Assembly: GCA_023525715.1 (NCBI GenBank)
Contig: CM042013.1
Coordinates: 77,502,994 to 77,566,993, forward strand
Source of the DNA: Cichorium intybus
Taxonomy: Eukaryota > Streptophyta > Magnoliopsida > Asterales > Asteraceae
Direction: 5' to 3'
Length of the DNA: 64,000 bases
In this document: positions 36,519 through 52,328 of the stretch, piece after piece
Position numbering within the stretch: the stretch's first letter is position 1
Layout: every line of letters begins with the position of its first letter
Position numbers and translations under genes: made by a program
Notes under the pieces: generated by a model
Seen by the model: only the letters and a program-made list of their open reading frames with translations
The model's database searches: none
What the model was told of the DNA's origin: nothing

Positions 36519-37144
36519 TTATTGAGATTTTTACATATTAAATCCCAAAACTGAGCAGATTATTAAGCAAGATCATATCATCTTCTTGATCAGGATCATA
36601 AGTTCATATCAATTGCATCAACAATAAGATGAATATGATTCATACCTTTGTTTAGATGTTAAGGATCCAAACTAGAATCCCTCTAATGATTCACACCTAA
36701 GATCACTAGAAGAACAAGCAGATAGAAACTTCCATTCTTGTGCAAATCGAGAAAGAGGGGAAAGGAGTGGAGAGGGGAGTTGGCAGCACTCTAAGGCTTG
36801 GGATGCCTTAGGGTTGCACTCTTAGACCTTTATTTATAGTGCATGGGCTTCTAATGTTTCACACTTAGAAGCCTTTTGGCGGCCGCACCCCTGGACTTGT
36901 TTCTATTAATTAATTACAATCCAATCCCATAAGTAATTTCTATAAATTAATTTCACAATTAATTAATTAATTAACTCTTGATCGAGTTTCTGATTAATTA
37001 ATTTCTCAATTAATTAATAAACTGATAATTCCTCTATTATTTCTGCTACTGAATGTTTTTACTGGGTCGTGAGGGCAACCCAAATAGGACCCTGCTATTA
37101 TTAGAAATATCACCACAGTTGATGACCATGGACATATTTCCAAC
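36519..37144 (-). repeat. Copia-type LTR, minus strand, distal end lost
   Basis: Minus strand begins near 37144 with GTTGGAAATATGTCC and carries gggttgccctcacgacc, a phrase shared with the other Copia LTRs (4830, 21740, 41280). A TATA-like cactataaataaagg (minus) is at about 36828-36842. The terminal TG is missing at the junction with the neighbouring LTR. Confidence 0.6.
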
Positions 37145-37440
37145 TGTGATTACAAAAATAATAGATCGAAAGATTCAATAATGCGGAATAATTAACAAGA
37201 TCAAGATATGAAGAACAGTGGCCGAATGTTTGTATTGCAACTCTCAAGAACAATTCAGAGAGAACTATTCTGTGTGAGAGGCATGAAAGATTACAAAAAC
37301 TGTTAACCCTAATTAGGGTAGGTGCATGACTTATATAGTAAAACTAAATATGGAATGGACATGCCCACCCATTTAATGATCGGCTAATATAAAGGCTTAT
37401 AAGGATATGTAATTGACTCAATCAAATTAATGACCTAACA
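37145..37440 (-). repeat. 3' LTR of SIRE-like element (296 bp, minus strand)
   Basis: Minus strand begins TGTTAGGTCATTAATTTG at 37440, immediately after a polypurine tract (plus strand atctcccccttt, 37441-37452), and ends ...GTAATCACA at 37145. A TATA-like actatataagtcatg lies near 37327-37341. It is short for a SIRE-type LTR, so it may be internally deleted. Confidence 0.6.
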
Positions 37441-37558
37441 ATCTCCCCCTTTAAGTCAAATTTCGAAGGAGCATCATCATCTTCAAGCTCTGATTTCGGA
37501 CCCTGTTCCACCCTTTCAAACACTCTCGGCATCAAAGAAAAAATCCTCTTTCCGAACG

Positions 37559-39745
37559 CTAATTACCAATCCAGCATATCATTGAAGCATTTCTTGTCAT
37601 TGCAGTGGTTGGAATTATGCTTGTTGATGATGTGGAGGATTTGTTCCAAAGTTGTAGTTCGGTACAAATGCTTGTCTGTAAGATGAAACATCTTCTTGTA
37701 AACAGTGCCCCCTTCCTTAGAGCTATAAGCCACATTCCATTTCTTTTTATTAATCTTTCTGATGCTACGCTTGTTAAGATTGGAAGGTGGACATCATACA
37801 AGGGACTTTTATCCAGACGAGAGGCAACTTCGACATCCAGTTTCGCAACCTCAAGAATGTAGTAGCCAATAATCCTTTTGAAATGATTGAAGAGGGGTTC
37901 ATGCTTTTCAGGTGTCCTTGACAAAATATTGAACAGAGAGATCCAAGCCATTGAGAACTCATCCTTTTCCTTATCATTACCCCTGTGTGCCAAGAATCGA
38001 GAATTTTTGAATGGGGTTGTTATTTCAAGAAGCCCGGGAGTCAACTGAACAATCTTCTTCAGACTCCAAGAAAAGGTGCCGAGCCTTGGAGTTATTCAGA
38101 TAAAAATTGAAGAGCATGTCATTCACTTCCGAACTAGAAAGAGAAATATTAACAAGTTCTTCAAAGCTTCGGAACAGAAAAGCTCGAGGAGTCATCGGAA
38201 AGTCAAACTAAGAGTCCATATCATTACCGGTATCATATAAGTAGACAGGCTGCAACCAATTTTCTACAGGTTCAGTGATGGCTTCCTTTTTCATCCTCTT
38301 GTAATGCCAACCAGGAAAGAGTGACTTCCGAGTTTCCAACAGGAGAGCAGCATCCTTGGCAGCTGCTTCCTTAACATGAAGCTCACGAGTAAGCTTTTGT
38401 ATATCATCGATTTCCTTGTGTCTAGCTTCCTTAGCTGATTTTGCTGCATCGGTAAGCTCAGTTTCTTCATCAACATCGTCATCACTGATCTTTTTACCTC
38501 TTCGTTTCGAAGGAGCAGAGGAAGGACCGGCGGATCCACGAATATTCATCCATTGAAACTAGTCAGATTCAGGCTTTTGAATATCATCAGCAGACTTTAT
38601 AGTCCTTGGTTCATTCACATTTCCAACGGTTAAGAAGAAGGGCTTGAAGGGATTTTCTTTGTTCGAATTACCGACGTTCGTCTGATCTTCGTCATTGGTA
38701 TGATGATCATCGTTCGTCGGATTTTCATCGTTCTCGTCTCCCCCTTGTTTCGGAGTGGCATCGTCTTCCGAAACACCATTCAGTTTGCCCAATAGATAGA
38801 GAACAGGGTGTAGTTTTTTCGTGAGGTGAGCATGAACATGTGTTGTGAGGATCGGATCACCCTCTTCTACAATCTGTCTAAGATACGCATCAATATCGGA
38901 AGCACAGTTCCGAAGATCCTTGTTTTGACAGACAGTAGAGGCTAAGACTGCCGAAGTATGCTTGAGGTCTCCTTTGAGAAGTTGAATCTTTGTAGTCTTC
39001 GCTGCCAGTTGATCCATGACCTCATTTTCAATGGCCAGATACTTCTTCAATTGTTCAGCCTTAGCATCAAGGGAGGAAGCCAGTTCGGAATACTCTTTCT
39101 TCAGTTCCGAACGAAGAGCAAAGAGTGCCTCCTTCTCTGCCTTCAGTGATTCTCCAAATCCAGAAATCACCTTCTGTATCTAAGAATTGTTGGATTCAGG
39201 AGCCTCTCAGAAATCCTTTACAAACTTAAGGACTTCATATTGTAGTTTTCCGACAGTTTCGGTCGCTTCCTTCATTTTCTTTTTAGAGGCTTCCATCAGC
39301 GTGACAAAATCTCCAAGAATTTTGGCGTTGTCACTGATCAAGGTCTCCACAGATGTCTTGTGGGCGTCCAACTGGGATTGCCAGTCGGAAGTGGAAGGAG
39401 CCTTGTTGGATTGGATCAGTGAATCCAATTTGGCTGAGAGTTCCTTGAATTGTCCCTTGGTTATCGGAGCGCTGTCATTATTAACGTTGTGATGCGCACT
39501 GAAATGAGAGTCAACAATGTCAGATAGATCTTCCTGTTCATCGTAAAACATGGTCTCTTCTTCATCAGATGGAGGGGTTTGGTGGTTTGGAGAGGGGTTG
39601 GCATTTTTTTTTGGTGAGAGGTGAGGGGAATTTTGAGGAGTAGGTTTAGGTGAAGTTTTCTGAGATGGGGATGGAGAGTTTTGTGGAGTAGGCCGTGGGG
39701 TGGTTTTCGAAGTTGTTTTAGGAGAGGGATCATGAGGAGGAGAAA
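37559..39745 (-). pseudogene. Env-like protein of SIRE-like Copia, nearly full length
   Basis: Long minus-strand coding region between pol and the 3' LTR. The N-terminal part (39745-39500) is Pro/Ser/Thr-rich (PSPKTTSKTTPRPTPQNSPS). The next part (39450-38600) is strongly coiled-coil, ending in an Asp/Glu/Asn-rich stretch. Then comes a basic KRRGKK region (38520) and a C-terminal domain with HFKRIIGYYILEVAKLDVEV. One frame holds from 39745 to 38208 apart from TAG or TAA codons near 39207 and 38559; a frameshift near 38100 moves the rest to 38044-37559. The order matches 4917-7266. Function of this class is unproven; an envelope role is only by position. Confidence 0.65.
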
Positions 39746-40180
39746 TCGTTGGAGTATGGTCGCAAAGATACGAGGTCCGACTCACCACCCTCACCGATGG
39801 AACTACCGGTGGAGCCCTGGTGGTGCGCATGGGGTTTTCTGCACTTCAGCCAGTTCCACCAAAGGTGTTGGTGGAATTTAAGCAGTTTGACCTCGTGGAG
39901 GTTTGGTACCGACGTGGATGGTGGCCGGTGGCGATAGCGAGGATGACCGCCCACAACAGGTTCACGGTGATGTTGGCGAATGGTACGCGGCTTTTCATGG
40001 ACAAAAGTGAGCTGCGTATCCACCAGATGTATCACCTCCGTAACCCTCCAATGTGGCAGTATTACAAGTTGTAAGGAGAACTTGTAATTTCTTTTGATGT
40101 TTTGTAATCCCTTCTTTTTGAATGAAACAACTGTCTTCTTGTGCTGCGACTTCTATCAATCTGTGTAGATGCTTCATACC
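39735..40180 (+). pseudogene. Agenet-domain gene 3' fragment captured in antisense
   Basis: Plus-strand frame opening after a TGA at 39735 and closing at TAA 40072-40074. Its translation has the plant Agenet (Tudor-like) pattern: QRYEVRLTTLTDG, then VEFKQFDLVEVWYRRGWWPV, NRFTVMLANGTRLFMDKSEL, and RIHQMYH. The WWP and the closing SELRIHQ are family hallmarks. After the stop comes 3'-UTR-like sequence (tgttttgtaatcccttc, ttgaatgaaac). It lies antisense to, and between, pol and the env-like gene of a SIRE-like element, so it is best read as the last exon of a host gene captured by the element. Agenet proteins bind chromatin or RNA. There is no upstream start; it is not a whole gene. Confidence 0.65.
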
Positions 40181-40419
40181 AAACAAAAAAAATTAAAACC
40201 TTAAACACAAATTAACACAAATTAAGTAATTATACTTCTGGCGTTTTTGATAAGGTGAAAGAAAAACTTAAAAGAAATTATTTTTGGTATTTTGGTAAAA
40301 TAGAATAAAACTACAAAAAAACTTAAAAGAAAATAAGGAAACTTAAATAAAACAGAAAATATTTTTGTGACTTTTGATATTTGAAAAAGAAATACTGATA
40401 AAAATTAAAAACAAATATA

Positions 40420-40968
40420 CAAAAGGATATACAGATCAATTCCAAGATCATTGGACACTAGTTGCAATTCCGAGACGTTCCGAGAATCGAAACCATTCGG
40501 AATATGATCAATGTCTTCCAACCATTAAGTAGATTTCGGAACTGATTCGGCCTCTATCATTCCAAGTCCTTGTAGAATGTGATTGAAAGTAGATTCAGGT
40601 AAGGCCTTGGTGAAGATATCAACTAGTTAACCTGTCGAATGGACAAAGTGTACTTCAATATTGTCATCTTCAACATGATCTTTGATAAAATGATAACGAA
40701 GAGCAATATGCTTTGTCTTTGAATGTTGCACTGGGTTGTGACAGATTCGAATTGCGCTTTCGGAATCGCAGTAGAGAGGTATCCGCTTCATGTTGATCCC
40801 ATACTCTCTCAGTTGATTTTGAATCCAGATGATCTGAGATGTACAGGATGCTGTTGTGATATATTCAGCTTCAGCAGTAAAAAGTGAAACACAAGTCTGC
40901 TTTCTGGATTGCCAGCTCACAAGTTTGCCATCCAAAAGTTGACATCCTCCTGAAGTGACTCTTGTATT
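40420..40968 (-). pseudogene. SIRE-like Copia pol C-terminus (RNase H)
   Basis: Minus strand reads SGGCQLLDGKLVSWQSRKQT, then TAEAEYITTASCTSQIIWIQ, the acidic YCDSESAIRICHNPVQHSKT and KHIALRYHFIKDHVEDDNIE, the Copia RNase H C-terminal half, with its catalytic Glu and Asp present. A TAA at 40627-40629 replaces the usual Gln before LVDIFTKALPESTFNHILQG, after which the frame runs out near 40470. The element is truncated upstream at about 40970. Confidence 0.8.
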
Positions 40969-40970
40969 TA

Positions 40971-41208
40971 ATTAGAGAATAATTATTGTTTTGTGAAAAT
41001 AATAATAAGAAGGGATTAAACCAGTTATTATATCATATGGTATGATATATTAAGTCATGTACAAGTTTTTCGACTACTTGGATTCCACTAACTTATATAT
41101 GTTACACTAGTTTATAAAAGGTTAAGTGCTTGCCACATCACTCATTTTGGCATTTTTCAAGCTCAAACTCCTTCCAAAAGGGTTTATAACCAGCCTAACT
41201 CATACAAC
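40971..41208 (-). repeat. Gypsy-type LTR fragment
   Basis: About 41140-41205 (tttttcaagctcaaactcc...cctaactcatacaac) is collinear with 51324-51375 of the gypsy-type LTR. The rest is AT-rich and unassigned. Confidence 0.35.
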
Positions 41209-43349
<2,141 letters not shown>

Positions 43350-43797
43350 TGTTAGTCCCAATAAACCACTGGATCTACTTGGTATCAATCAGAAACTTGA
43401 ATGGTGTAGAATCCCAATCAAGTATGAATCGAAACACACAATAACTCGTAATAAAACCTTCAAATGCACTCGTTTTATTGATTAAACGACTGGTACATAA
43501 GGTTCCTATGATCAATTGCTCACAAGTTCTCTCAATAAGCTCACTCACACAATTGACCAACCTTACAAAATGACGGCTACATGAGCCTTATATTCTCTAC
43601 GCTAGAAACCCTAAGCCCATAAGACCAAGCCCACCGAAAATATTATGGATTTCGGTCCATCACCCTGAAAAACCAAGGGGTTTTTCGGTCCTCAACCGAA
43701 AACCCATTTCAAGATAATATTTTCATATAAAGCCCCTTTAAATCTTAATTTTGACATCTTTAATGCCAAGCATAAACCAACAAATTAGGTCCTAACA
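43350..43797 (-). repeat. 3' LTR, family N copy 2 (448 bp)
   Basis: TGTTAGTCCC ... GGTCCTAACA. Lacks 21 bases (around agcagggacccaaccgaaatcc) present in the 5' LTR. Confidence 0.85.
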
Positions 43798-43807
43798 ATC
43801 TCCCCCT

Positions 43808-45625
43808 TGGTTTACAGCTTGCATTAAACTTCAGGCTTCTCTTGGTCTTCACATTCAGTTGAACACTGCAGCAACATTCTAACAATATCCCCCTATACGA
43901 ATGATGGGTACAGATGTTAATAGCTTTCAGCACATTGCAGAGACAACTTCATCTTCGGATTGCACTGTCTTTAGATTTAACTCGAATGCGCATTTAGGTA
44001 CGGGCTTCCGCATAGGTCTTGAATCAGCACATCCAGTTTTGATTTAACTCTGACTGGAAACATGGAGTCTGATTCTTCATCTTCTCTTCTTGATCGCATA
44101 AAGGTATAAAGTAACAACGGAAACTGTTTGAGGAGGAATTCAACGCAGCTTGTCGCATGGAATTACGCTTCACCTTTCTCTGGGGTTGAAATGATTGCGT
44201 TGAAAAGTTCAAACTTCACTTCTGGCTCCATCACTTGAAAGACTTTACTGGATTGTCTTCGACTAGAACCGGTGCACAATGATGACCACAATTCCTGTGG
44301 GTCACGGAGTCATAAAACTCTCACCACAGTTGTTCAATGACTCAGACTTGGCTCAGAATGAGACTTCTCGCAGTATCTGTGTGAACCCGGGGGAACGCAC
44401 TGCGATTGTTTGAGTATCAGAGAACTACTCGTGGCTATTTTGATTTTGGCCCCTGCATATCCTTGATCAAAGATCTCAATGTAGTTGACAAGTCAACAAG
44501 TTGACTTGGCTCTTGGCAAGACGTTCATTGGTATCCAAACTCTGCGGAGTCACGAACATCTTGTTTAGAAGAAGTTTAGGTCAAGAGTGGTATGAGCGTG
44601 TAATATGTCTTGGTTATTAGACATACCTATCGGCTAGACTTTCGAATTGTCATCAGTGTATGGTTTATTACGCTGAATCATCCAACTCTTGTATTAGAAG
44701 CTTTGTATGTAAGAATAGTTGTTGATGCCTCACATCTACTACTTGTGTTGTAGCAGAGATTACTAGCATAGAATGTCGAAATATGATCGCTACTTGCTTT
44801 AAAGTAATGAATCATCTATTTCTTGTATCAGAAATATTAAGGTGGTTAAGAGTAGATTGGTGCGTGTGATAGACTACGGTACGCAGTCTAACCATCGGCA
44901 CAGACTTTTTAACTCTCGACTTTGAGTGATTTCTCTCAAAGCGTCTAGAAGTTGGTGCTACACAAGAAAAACTTTTAGATTGGTTAAGAAGCGTTGTCAG
45001 TGTTTCACACTCATTGAGGTGAACCAATGAGGATCACCAACACTTAAAAAATTACCTCAGTAGTGAGTGGTATAAACTCGGTGCGTCGTCGGTAGGTAAG
45101 GAATGTCTTAGTGAGTCACGGTATGGTGATGCACATCTTTGACATGAAGATTTGATCTGTATCCCTGATTGGTATTTATAAGGAACATTGACGATTGTGC
45201 AAATATGAAAAAGGACAATATTTTTGTAGTTTTTTTAATTTTCTGAAAGGAAAGATATGAAAATTATAAAAAAATATTTTTGTATTTTTTTAAATTTTGT
45301 AATTTTAACAAAAGACATAAAGGAAAAACATCTTTTTGGAATTTTTAAGTTTTCTGAAAAGTAAAGACGTAAATAGACATATTTTTGTATTTTTAAATTT
45401 TAACAAAAGACATAAAGGAAAAACATCCTTTTGGAATTTTTTAAGTTTTTTGAAAAGTAAAGACGTAAAAAGACATATTTTTTGTATTTTTGAATTTTGT
45501 TTTTTTTAATTCTCCCCCTAAATTTGTGCATAGAGGAGAATGAACAAAAATGCACAAATTTAATTGAAAACAAAAGGAAAATATACAAAATTGAACTATT
45601 AGTCATCAAAACGAATCAAATTAGT
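43808..45625 (-). other. Non-coding interior of family N copy 2
   Basis: Collinear with 26040-27364 of copy 1 in its left part. 45216-45520 is AT-rich with a 95-base tandem repeat (aattttaacaaaagacataaagg at 45301 and 45396). No coding sequence of note. Confidence 0.55.
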
Positions 45626-47182
45626 TTAGGACGAAGTTACATTTTTAGTTTTCAACACGTCGTTAGTTACGAACCCTACGTGATCATTCCTTACTGCCCT
45701 TCCCGCAATGGACACAGACTCTCCAGTAATGATTTGAATGTTGTGCAACTGAGAGTTGGCTCCAATCATGTGCCTGGAACAGCTACTATCAACGGACCAA
45801 GATCTGATGATATTCGTCCATAACTGCTCCTGCACAGGATGCGGGATTAGTTGTTTTTAGGAACCCATTCCATCTTGAAAGTGGGTCGACCATCACTATC
45901 CACACTATGTACTCTTTCCCATGACATATCATGTTGATTTAAAACGAGGCCTTTTTGACCCATCGGTACTTTGGTTTTTGTCGCTTGTTGTTTAACCAGA
46001 TGGGTGTATCAGCACTTGAGTTTGAAGTAGAACTCCCCCTTGACTTGTGCTTATGTTGCCAGTGAGGACTCGAGGACGATCCTTTAGATGAACTCGACTT
46101 TACCGATTTCAATTTGATAGAGTCATCTTTCGGATCAGTCTTCTTGTCCTTGGGGACTGCTTCTTGGCCTTTGCTGTGTTCCAATCGCCATCTCGTGACC
46201 GTGATCTTGAGGGCTTTCTTTTGGAAGACTTTCCCTTTGGTACATTTTGCCAATGTTGTGTGTAGAAGGGAATGTATGGACGATATGGACAGTTCTTGGA
46301 GATATGACCTACAGTCCCACAATTAAATCATGTTTGTCTTTTCAAGTAGATGAGGTTGTGACTTGGTCCTTGTCCTTTTGAGTTTTTCAAGGAGTTTCCA
46401 AAAGTACAAGTACAACCACATCTACTGGGACTAGGTCTTGGTCCACAAGGAATGTCACCCTCCTTCACAAACTTTTGTGGCTTGAATTTTCCAGAGGCCT
46501 GAACATTTGAGCTTGTAGTTGCATCATTTCTTTTCTTTGAACAGCAAGCAGCCTAAGTGTCTTTGCCCACATGTTCATCAGAAGTAACTGTAGATGAAGT
46601 GTTTGAAGAATTCTTTTCTGGACTGGAGTCGTCATCATCTTTCTCAGTTTCATCTGCACACTTATCAAAAGCATCAGTATTATCTAACACAACTTTATCG
46701 GCCTGACTGGATTTCTCAGCAACAAATATGTCATTTAAATCAAGGGGTGGAGTACAATTATAATTCAAAAGGAGGTGGAACACTTTTGTACCCGAGACCC
46801 TTTTTTTCATCTCATTTAAGTTGAGACTCAATAATCGATTCGACTATCGTGCTTGACCCTTCAACTTTTTTGAAAACGAACTCCTTATCTTGAGCTTTGG
46901 CTTTCAAAGAGTCACGCTCGATAGTTAGTTTGACAATGTCTTCGTTAGCTAATTTGAGAAGATAATTTTTGGTACTATAATCGTCTTGTAATATTTTAAA
47001 ACATTTATTTTAGCTTCTAGTTTTTCTTGTAGAGGTTTTATTTTTTTTTTAACGCCATAGTTGAGATTTTCGAGCTCAAATATTTCTCTAACAAGATTAT
47101 CGTTGTGTTCGCGAAGTTTGGCAATTATATCAACACACGATTGAGAAGAACAAGCAACTTCTGAAGCGTCTTTTGTTGCCAT
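45626..47182 (-). pseudogene. Gag-like coiled coil, CCHC knuckle and protease box (family N)
   Basis: Starts at ATG 47182 (MATKDASEVACSSQSC), followed by a coiled-coil-like stretch KLREHNDNLVREIFELENLN. A stop ends this piece at 46949; homology resumes in other frames with RVSGTKVFHLL, an acidic Ser/Asp run, FKPQKFVKEGDIPCGPRPSP and the zinc knuckle, whose first Cys is TGA (stop)FNCGTVGHISKNC. Then KRKPSRSR, and finally the protease-like WSVDSSCSRHMIGA near 45775. The usual N-terminal UBN2 domain and all pol domains are absent. Same order as 24608-25790, with different lesions. Confidence 0.75.
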
Positions 47183-47804
47183 TTTAGAGGTTCAAGTGGA
47201 CCGAGAAAGCCTTCAAATGCCAAAAATTGATCAAAGAAACCCAAAAAAATTTCTGGCAAAAAACCAAAATTTAACCCAGATTTTTGACCCCCTATTTTCA
47301 GCGAAAAAACACTGTTCACCGAACACCTTGGCCAAAAAACCTCTGGACCGAACAACCTACACCGAACAACTTGGGCGAGAAATCAAAACCGAACAACTAA
47401 CAGGAACCGATTTTCAGAAAAAATAAACCTAGAAGTACCGAACTTCAGTTGGGCCAACCGAACAACACAAAGTCAGACCGAACAACTCAATGGCTGACCG
47501 AACAACTCCAAAACCCTAGCCGCTACAGTGCCACCGGCGACCAACACAAGGGAGCGTGACAGAACAACCCAGATATGGCCGAAAAAACGCTGAAACAGAT
47601 CGAAAAATGACGTTTTCAGATCAAAAACGCCGTTTTTGATGTTTTTTCACTTGAAGATGCCAAGAACAACGAAGAACACCAAGAACACAACACCCAAAAC
47701 CGATCAAATCAGTCCAAAATTGCTCAAAAACGTCCAAAATCTCCAAGATCTAAGCAAAGGTTTCGAATAATTGATACCAAAACACCAAAAAATTGGATTT
47801 TTAA
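47183..47804 (-). other. Leader of family N copy 2
   Basis: A-rich non-coding leader with repeated ccgaac/cgaacaac words (47290-47520), between PBS and the first ATG. It may hold cis-acting packaging sequence, by analogy with other LTR elements. Confidence 0.5.
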
Positions 47805-47817
47805 GGCTCTGATACCA
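47805..47817 (-). other. Primer-binding site
   Basis: Minus strand TGGTATCAGAGCC, two bases inside the 5' LTR. Confidence 0.85.
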
Positions 47818-47819
47818 CT

Positions 47820-48288
47820 TGTTAGTCCCAATAAACCACAGGATCTACTTGGTATCAATCAGAAACTTGAATGGTGTGGAATCCCAATCAAGTATGAATC
47901 GAAACACACAATAACTCGTAATAAAACCTTCAAATGCACTCGTTATCTTGATTAAACGACTGGTATATAAGGTTCCTATGATAAATTGCTCATAAGTTCT
48001 CTCAATAAGCTCACTCACACAATTGACCAACCTTACAAAATGACGGCTACATGAGCCTTATATTCTCTATGCTAGAAACCCTAAGCCCATAAGACCAAGC
48101 CCACCGAAAATAGCAGGGACCCAACCGAAATCCATAAGGATTTCGGTCCATCACACCGAAAAACCAAGGGGTTTTTCGGTCCTCAACGGAAAACCCATTT
48201 CAAGATCATATTTTCATATAAAGCCCCTTTAAATCTTGATTTTGACATCTTTAATGCCAAGCATAAACCAACAAATTATGTCCTAACA
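47820..48288 (-). repeat. 5' LTR, family N copy 2 (469 bp)
   Basis: TGTTAGTCCC ... TGTCCTAACA. Shares the tttcggt/accgaaa-rich body with the family N LTRs at 23957 and 27376. Confidence 0.85.
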
Positions 48289-49584
48289 CCTTTCTCTGTT
48301 CTCACCACTCAATACTCTACGGTATCAAGTAATAAAGACTTACTGCTATACTTAATTGTGTAAGAATTACTGGCCACATAGGCTATCTCAACTCATATGA
48401 GTCAGAAAGACTCAAAAGCACCAGCCGTAAAGGCCCATAAGAATCCTCAAGCCACAAAGATTTAACACTCGACATATCACCTCATAATTTGCTATAACGT
48501 GCAATCAGCTACACGTTCACCATCTTTCTTAGCTCATACTCCTTTGGCCATATGAGCCATTTAGTGTGATTAACCACAATCGCAACTCACAATAACTGAA
48601 GATCTCTTTCAACTCATACTCCTTCTCTCCTCATACTATTCTCAACTCATACTCAACTTATACTAAACTCATACTCGACGCATACTCACTCTTATGCTCT
48701 TTGACTATCTCAGTCAATTAGCATACTCAGTCACATTCTCAACTCAATTATCAACAATGGTTCTCAGTCTCTTTAGCTCATGCTCTTTCGCTATCCCAAT
48801 CAATTATAATTACTTACAACCCATTTATATCACAATTCTTAATATTAGTAATGTAATAGAGTTAATCACACAGAACACAATCTGCCACTAAGGCATACAG
48901 ACAACTCACACTCATTACATGATCTTTTGGTTATATTATTCACAATTACAAAGTAATAATAAAAAATATAACATATACAACCATGAATCCCAAAAGGGAC
49001 AAAATTACTCGCGTACCTCAACTCTCAACTCTGGATTGTAATCAGCTACACCCACTTATCTCAACTCTCAACTCTTGCGTGTAATCAGCTACATTCACAT
49101 ATTTTAGCTCTTTTAACTTCTGACACCTCATGCTCATACTCGTTCTCATCATCAGTTTGAAATTTACCTTAACTAGGATCTCGCCTCATCATTAGTTGGA
49201 ATCTCGCCATGAGCTGGAATCTCATCTCATCATCAGCTGGAATCTCGCCATGAGTTGGAATCTCATCTCATCATCAGCTGACATCTCATTATCAGTTGAG
49301 ATTCTCATATCCTCATTAGCTGATATTTCATATCAGCCAAAATCTCGTCTCATCATCTACTGTTGGTCCAACCGGCTGTGACCAATTCATCAACTCATTC
49401 TTCCTCGGTAATTATATATATGTTCACACACAAAATATACCAAATAATAAATATAACAGAAAAGTTATACTTAACTCAAACTCTAACATCTACAGCAGTA
49501 TCTTTTCTGAGCATGTGATAAGGGCTCTCTCCTCGGTTCAAGTCTAGGACTCTACACTTAAGAGCCTAGTTTACTTAACCCACT
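48289..49584. other. Degenerate DNA, continuation of 41563-43349
   Basis: No domain recognised. Many short ctcatact/tcaactc repeats (48480-48800). A 41-bp tandem repeat (catcatcagctggaatctcg...) starts at about 49187, 49228 and 49269. Confidence 0.35.
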
Positions 49585-49597
49585 GCTCTGATACCAA
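49585..49597 (-). other. Primer-binding site of gypsy-type element
   Basis: Minus strand TTGGTATCAGAGC, two bases from the LTR end at 49600. Confidence 0.75.
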
Positions 49598-49599
49598 CT

Positions 49600-51560
<1,961 letters not shown>

Positions 51561-51661
51561 AACTCTATATTAGCAGCTCGGTAGACATGCTTAGCAAATA
51601 AACATAGCAACTCACTTGCATAAGCATCTTGGTTAAGAAACGGGTATCACAATAAATTCCG

Positions 51662-51662
<1 letters not shown>

Positions 51663-51727
<65 letters not shown>
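51663..51727. repeat. (TA)n microsatellite, ~65 bp
   Basis: At the boundary region between the gypsy-type LTR and a minus-strand Copia LTR. Confidence 0.95.
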
Positions 51728-51730
<3 letters not shown>

Positions 51731-52123
51731 ATAAACAATTTATACATTTTATGAATATATGTCTTATTTATATATTTCTACAAATATAAAATAATATATA
51801 CGTACTTATTTATTTATTTCAACATTTGAAAAAATGTATATTATGTATAACTATTTTAATTATCATTTAACTCTTTAAATGATACTTATATTTCTAACGA
51901 ATATTTAATCACATATTCATTTAATCAAATTCATACAATGTGAATTAATTTCATTTCCATATAAAATGATAAACAATAAATTAATATATTTGATTAATGA
52001 ATCCAATTCACTATTAAAAATGATCATGAAGTTGTCTAGCTTTTCTTATGGTGTGACCTTAATAGGATCATATGTTATTAGTAGTGTCATATTAAGATGA
52101 TTATTGAGCATACTATTTAAACA
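51728..52123 (-). repeat. 3' LTR part of a minus-strand Copia relic
   Basis: Minus strand begins TGTTTAAATAGTATGCTC at 52123, directly after the polypurine-like CAAGTAGGAGAC (52135-52124). This junction resembles gtgggagacTGTTGG at 59396-59410. About 205 bases of its interior (52124-52328) remain before the next insertion. Confidence 0.55.
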
Positions 52124-52328
52124 GTCTCCTACTTGTACAAGACTCATTTAATCGGATATAAACAATGGTGAGCTTCTAGCAACATTCAACTTTCCCTAGT
52201 AACATATGACTTCTACCGTTCAACGGTGCCCAATTCCTAAGAGACTAAGGTAGCAATTGGTGTTTAAGATTACTTATAACCTATCCTTTTGTTACGACCA
52301 TCATTCTGAACATGAGACATGGATCTTA

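Larger units (their letters stand above)
43350..48288 (-). mobile_element. Complete non-autonomous Copia-like element (family N, copy 2)
   Basis: 4,939-bp minus-strand element with LTRs 43350-43797 (3') and 47820-48288 (5'), PBS 47805-47817, polypurine tract 43798-43807 (plus strand atctccccct), and target duplication CCTTT (43345-43349 and 48289-48293). The interior has a gag-like coiled-coil start, CCHC relic and protease box (45626-47182), then 1.8 kb without coding capacity. No integrase, reverse transcriptase or RNase H. LTRs differ at about 14 positions plus a 21-bp indel (~3%), older than the nested Copia at 52812. Confidence 0.85.

Noticed and set aside
39207..39881. Minus-strand frame extended through 39735-39830 and several frames antisense to the Agenet fragment
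   Set aside because: The part beyond about 39745 is the antisense of the Agenet coding sequence, not env-like protein.
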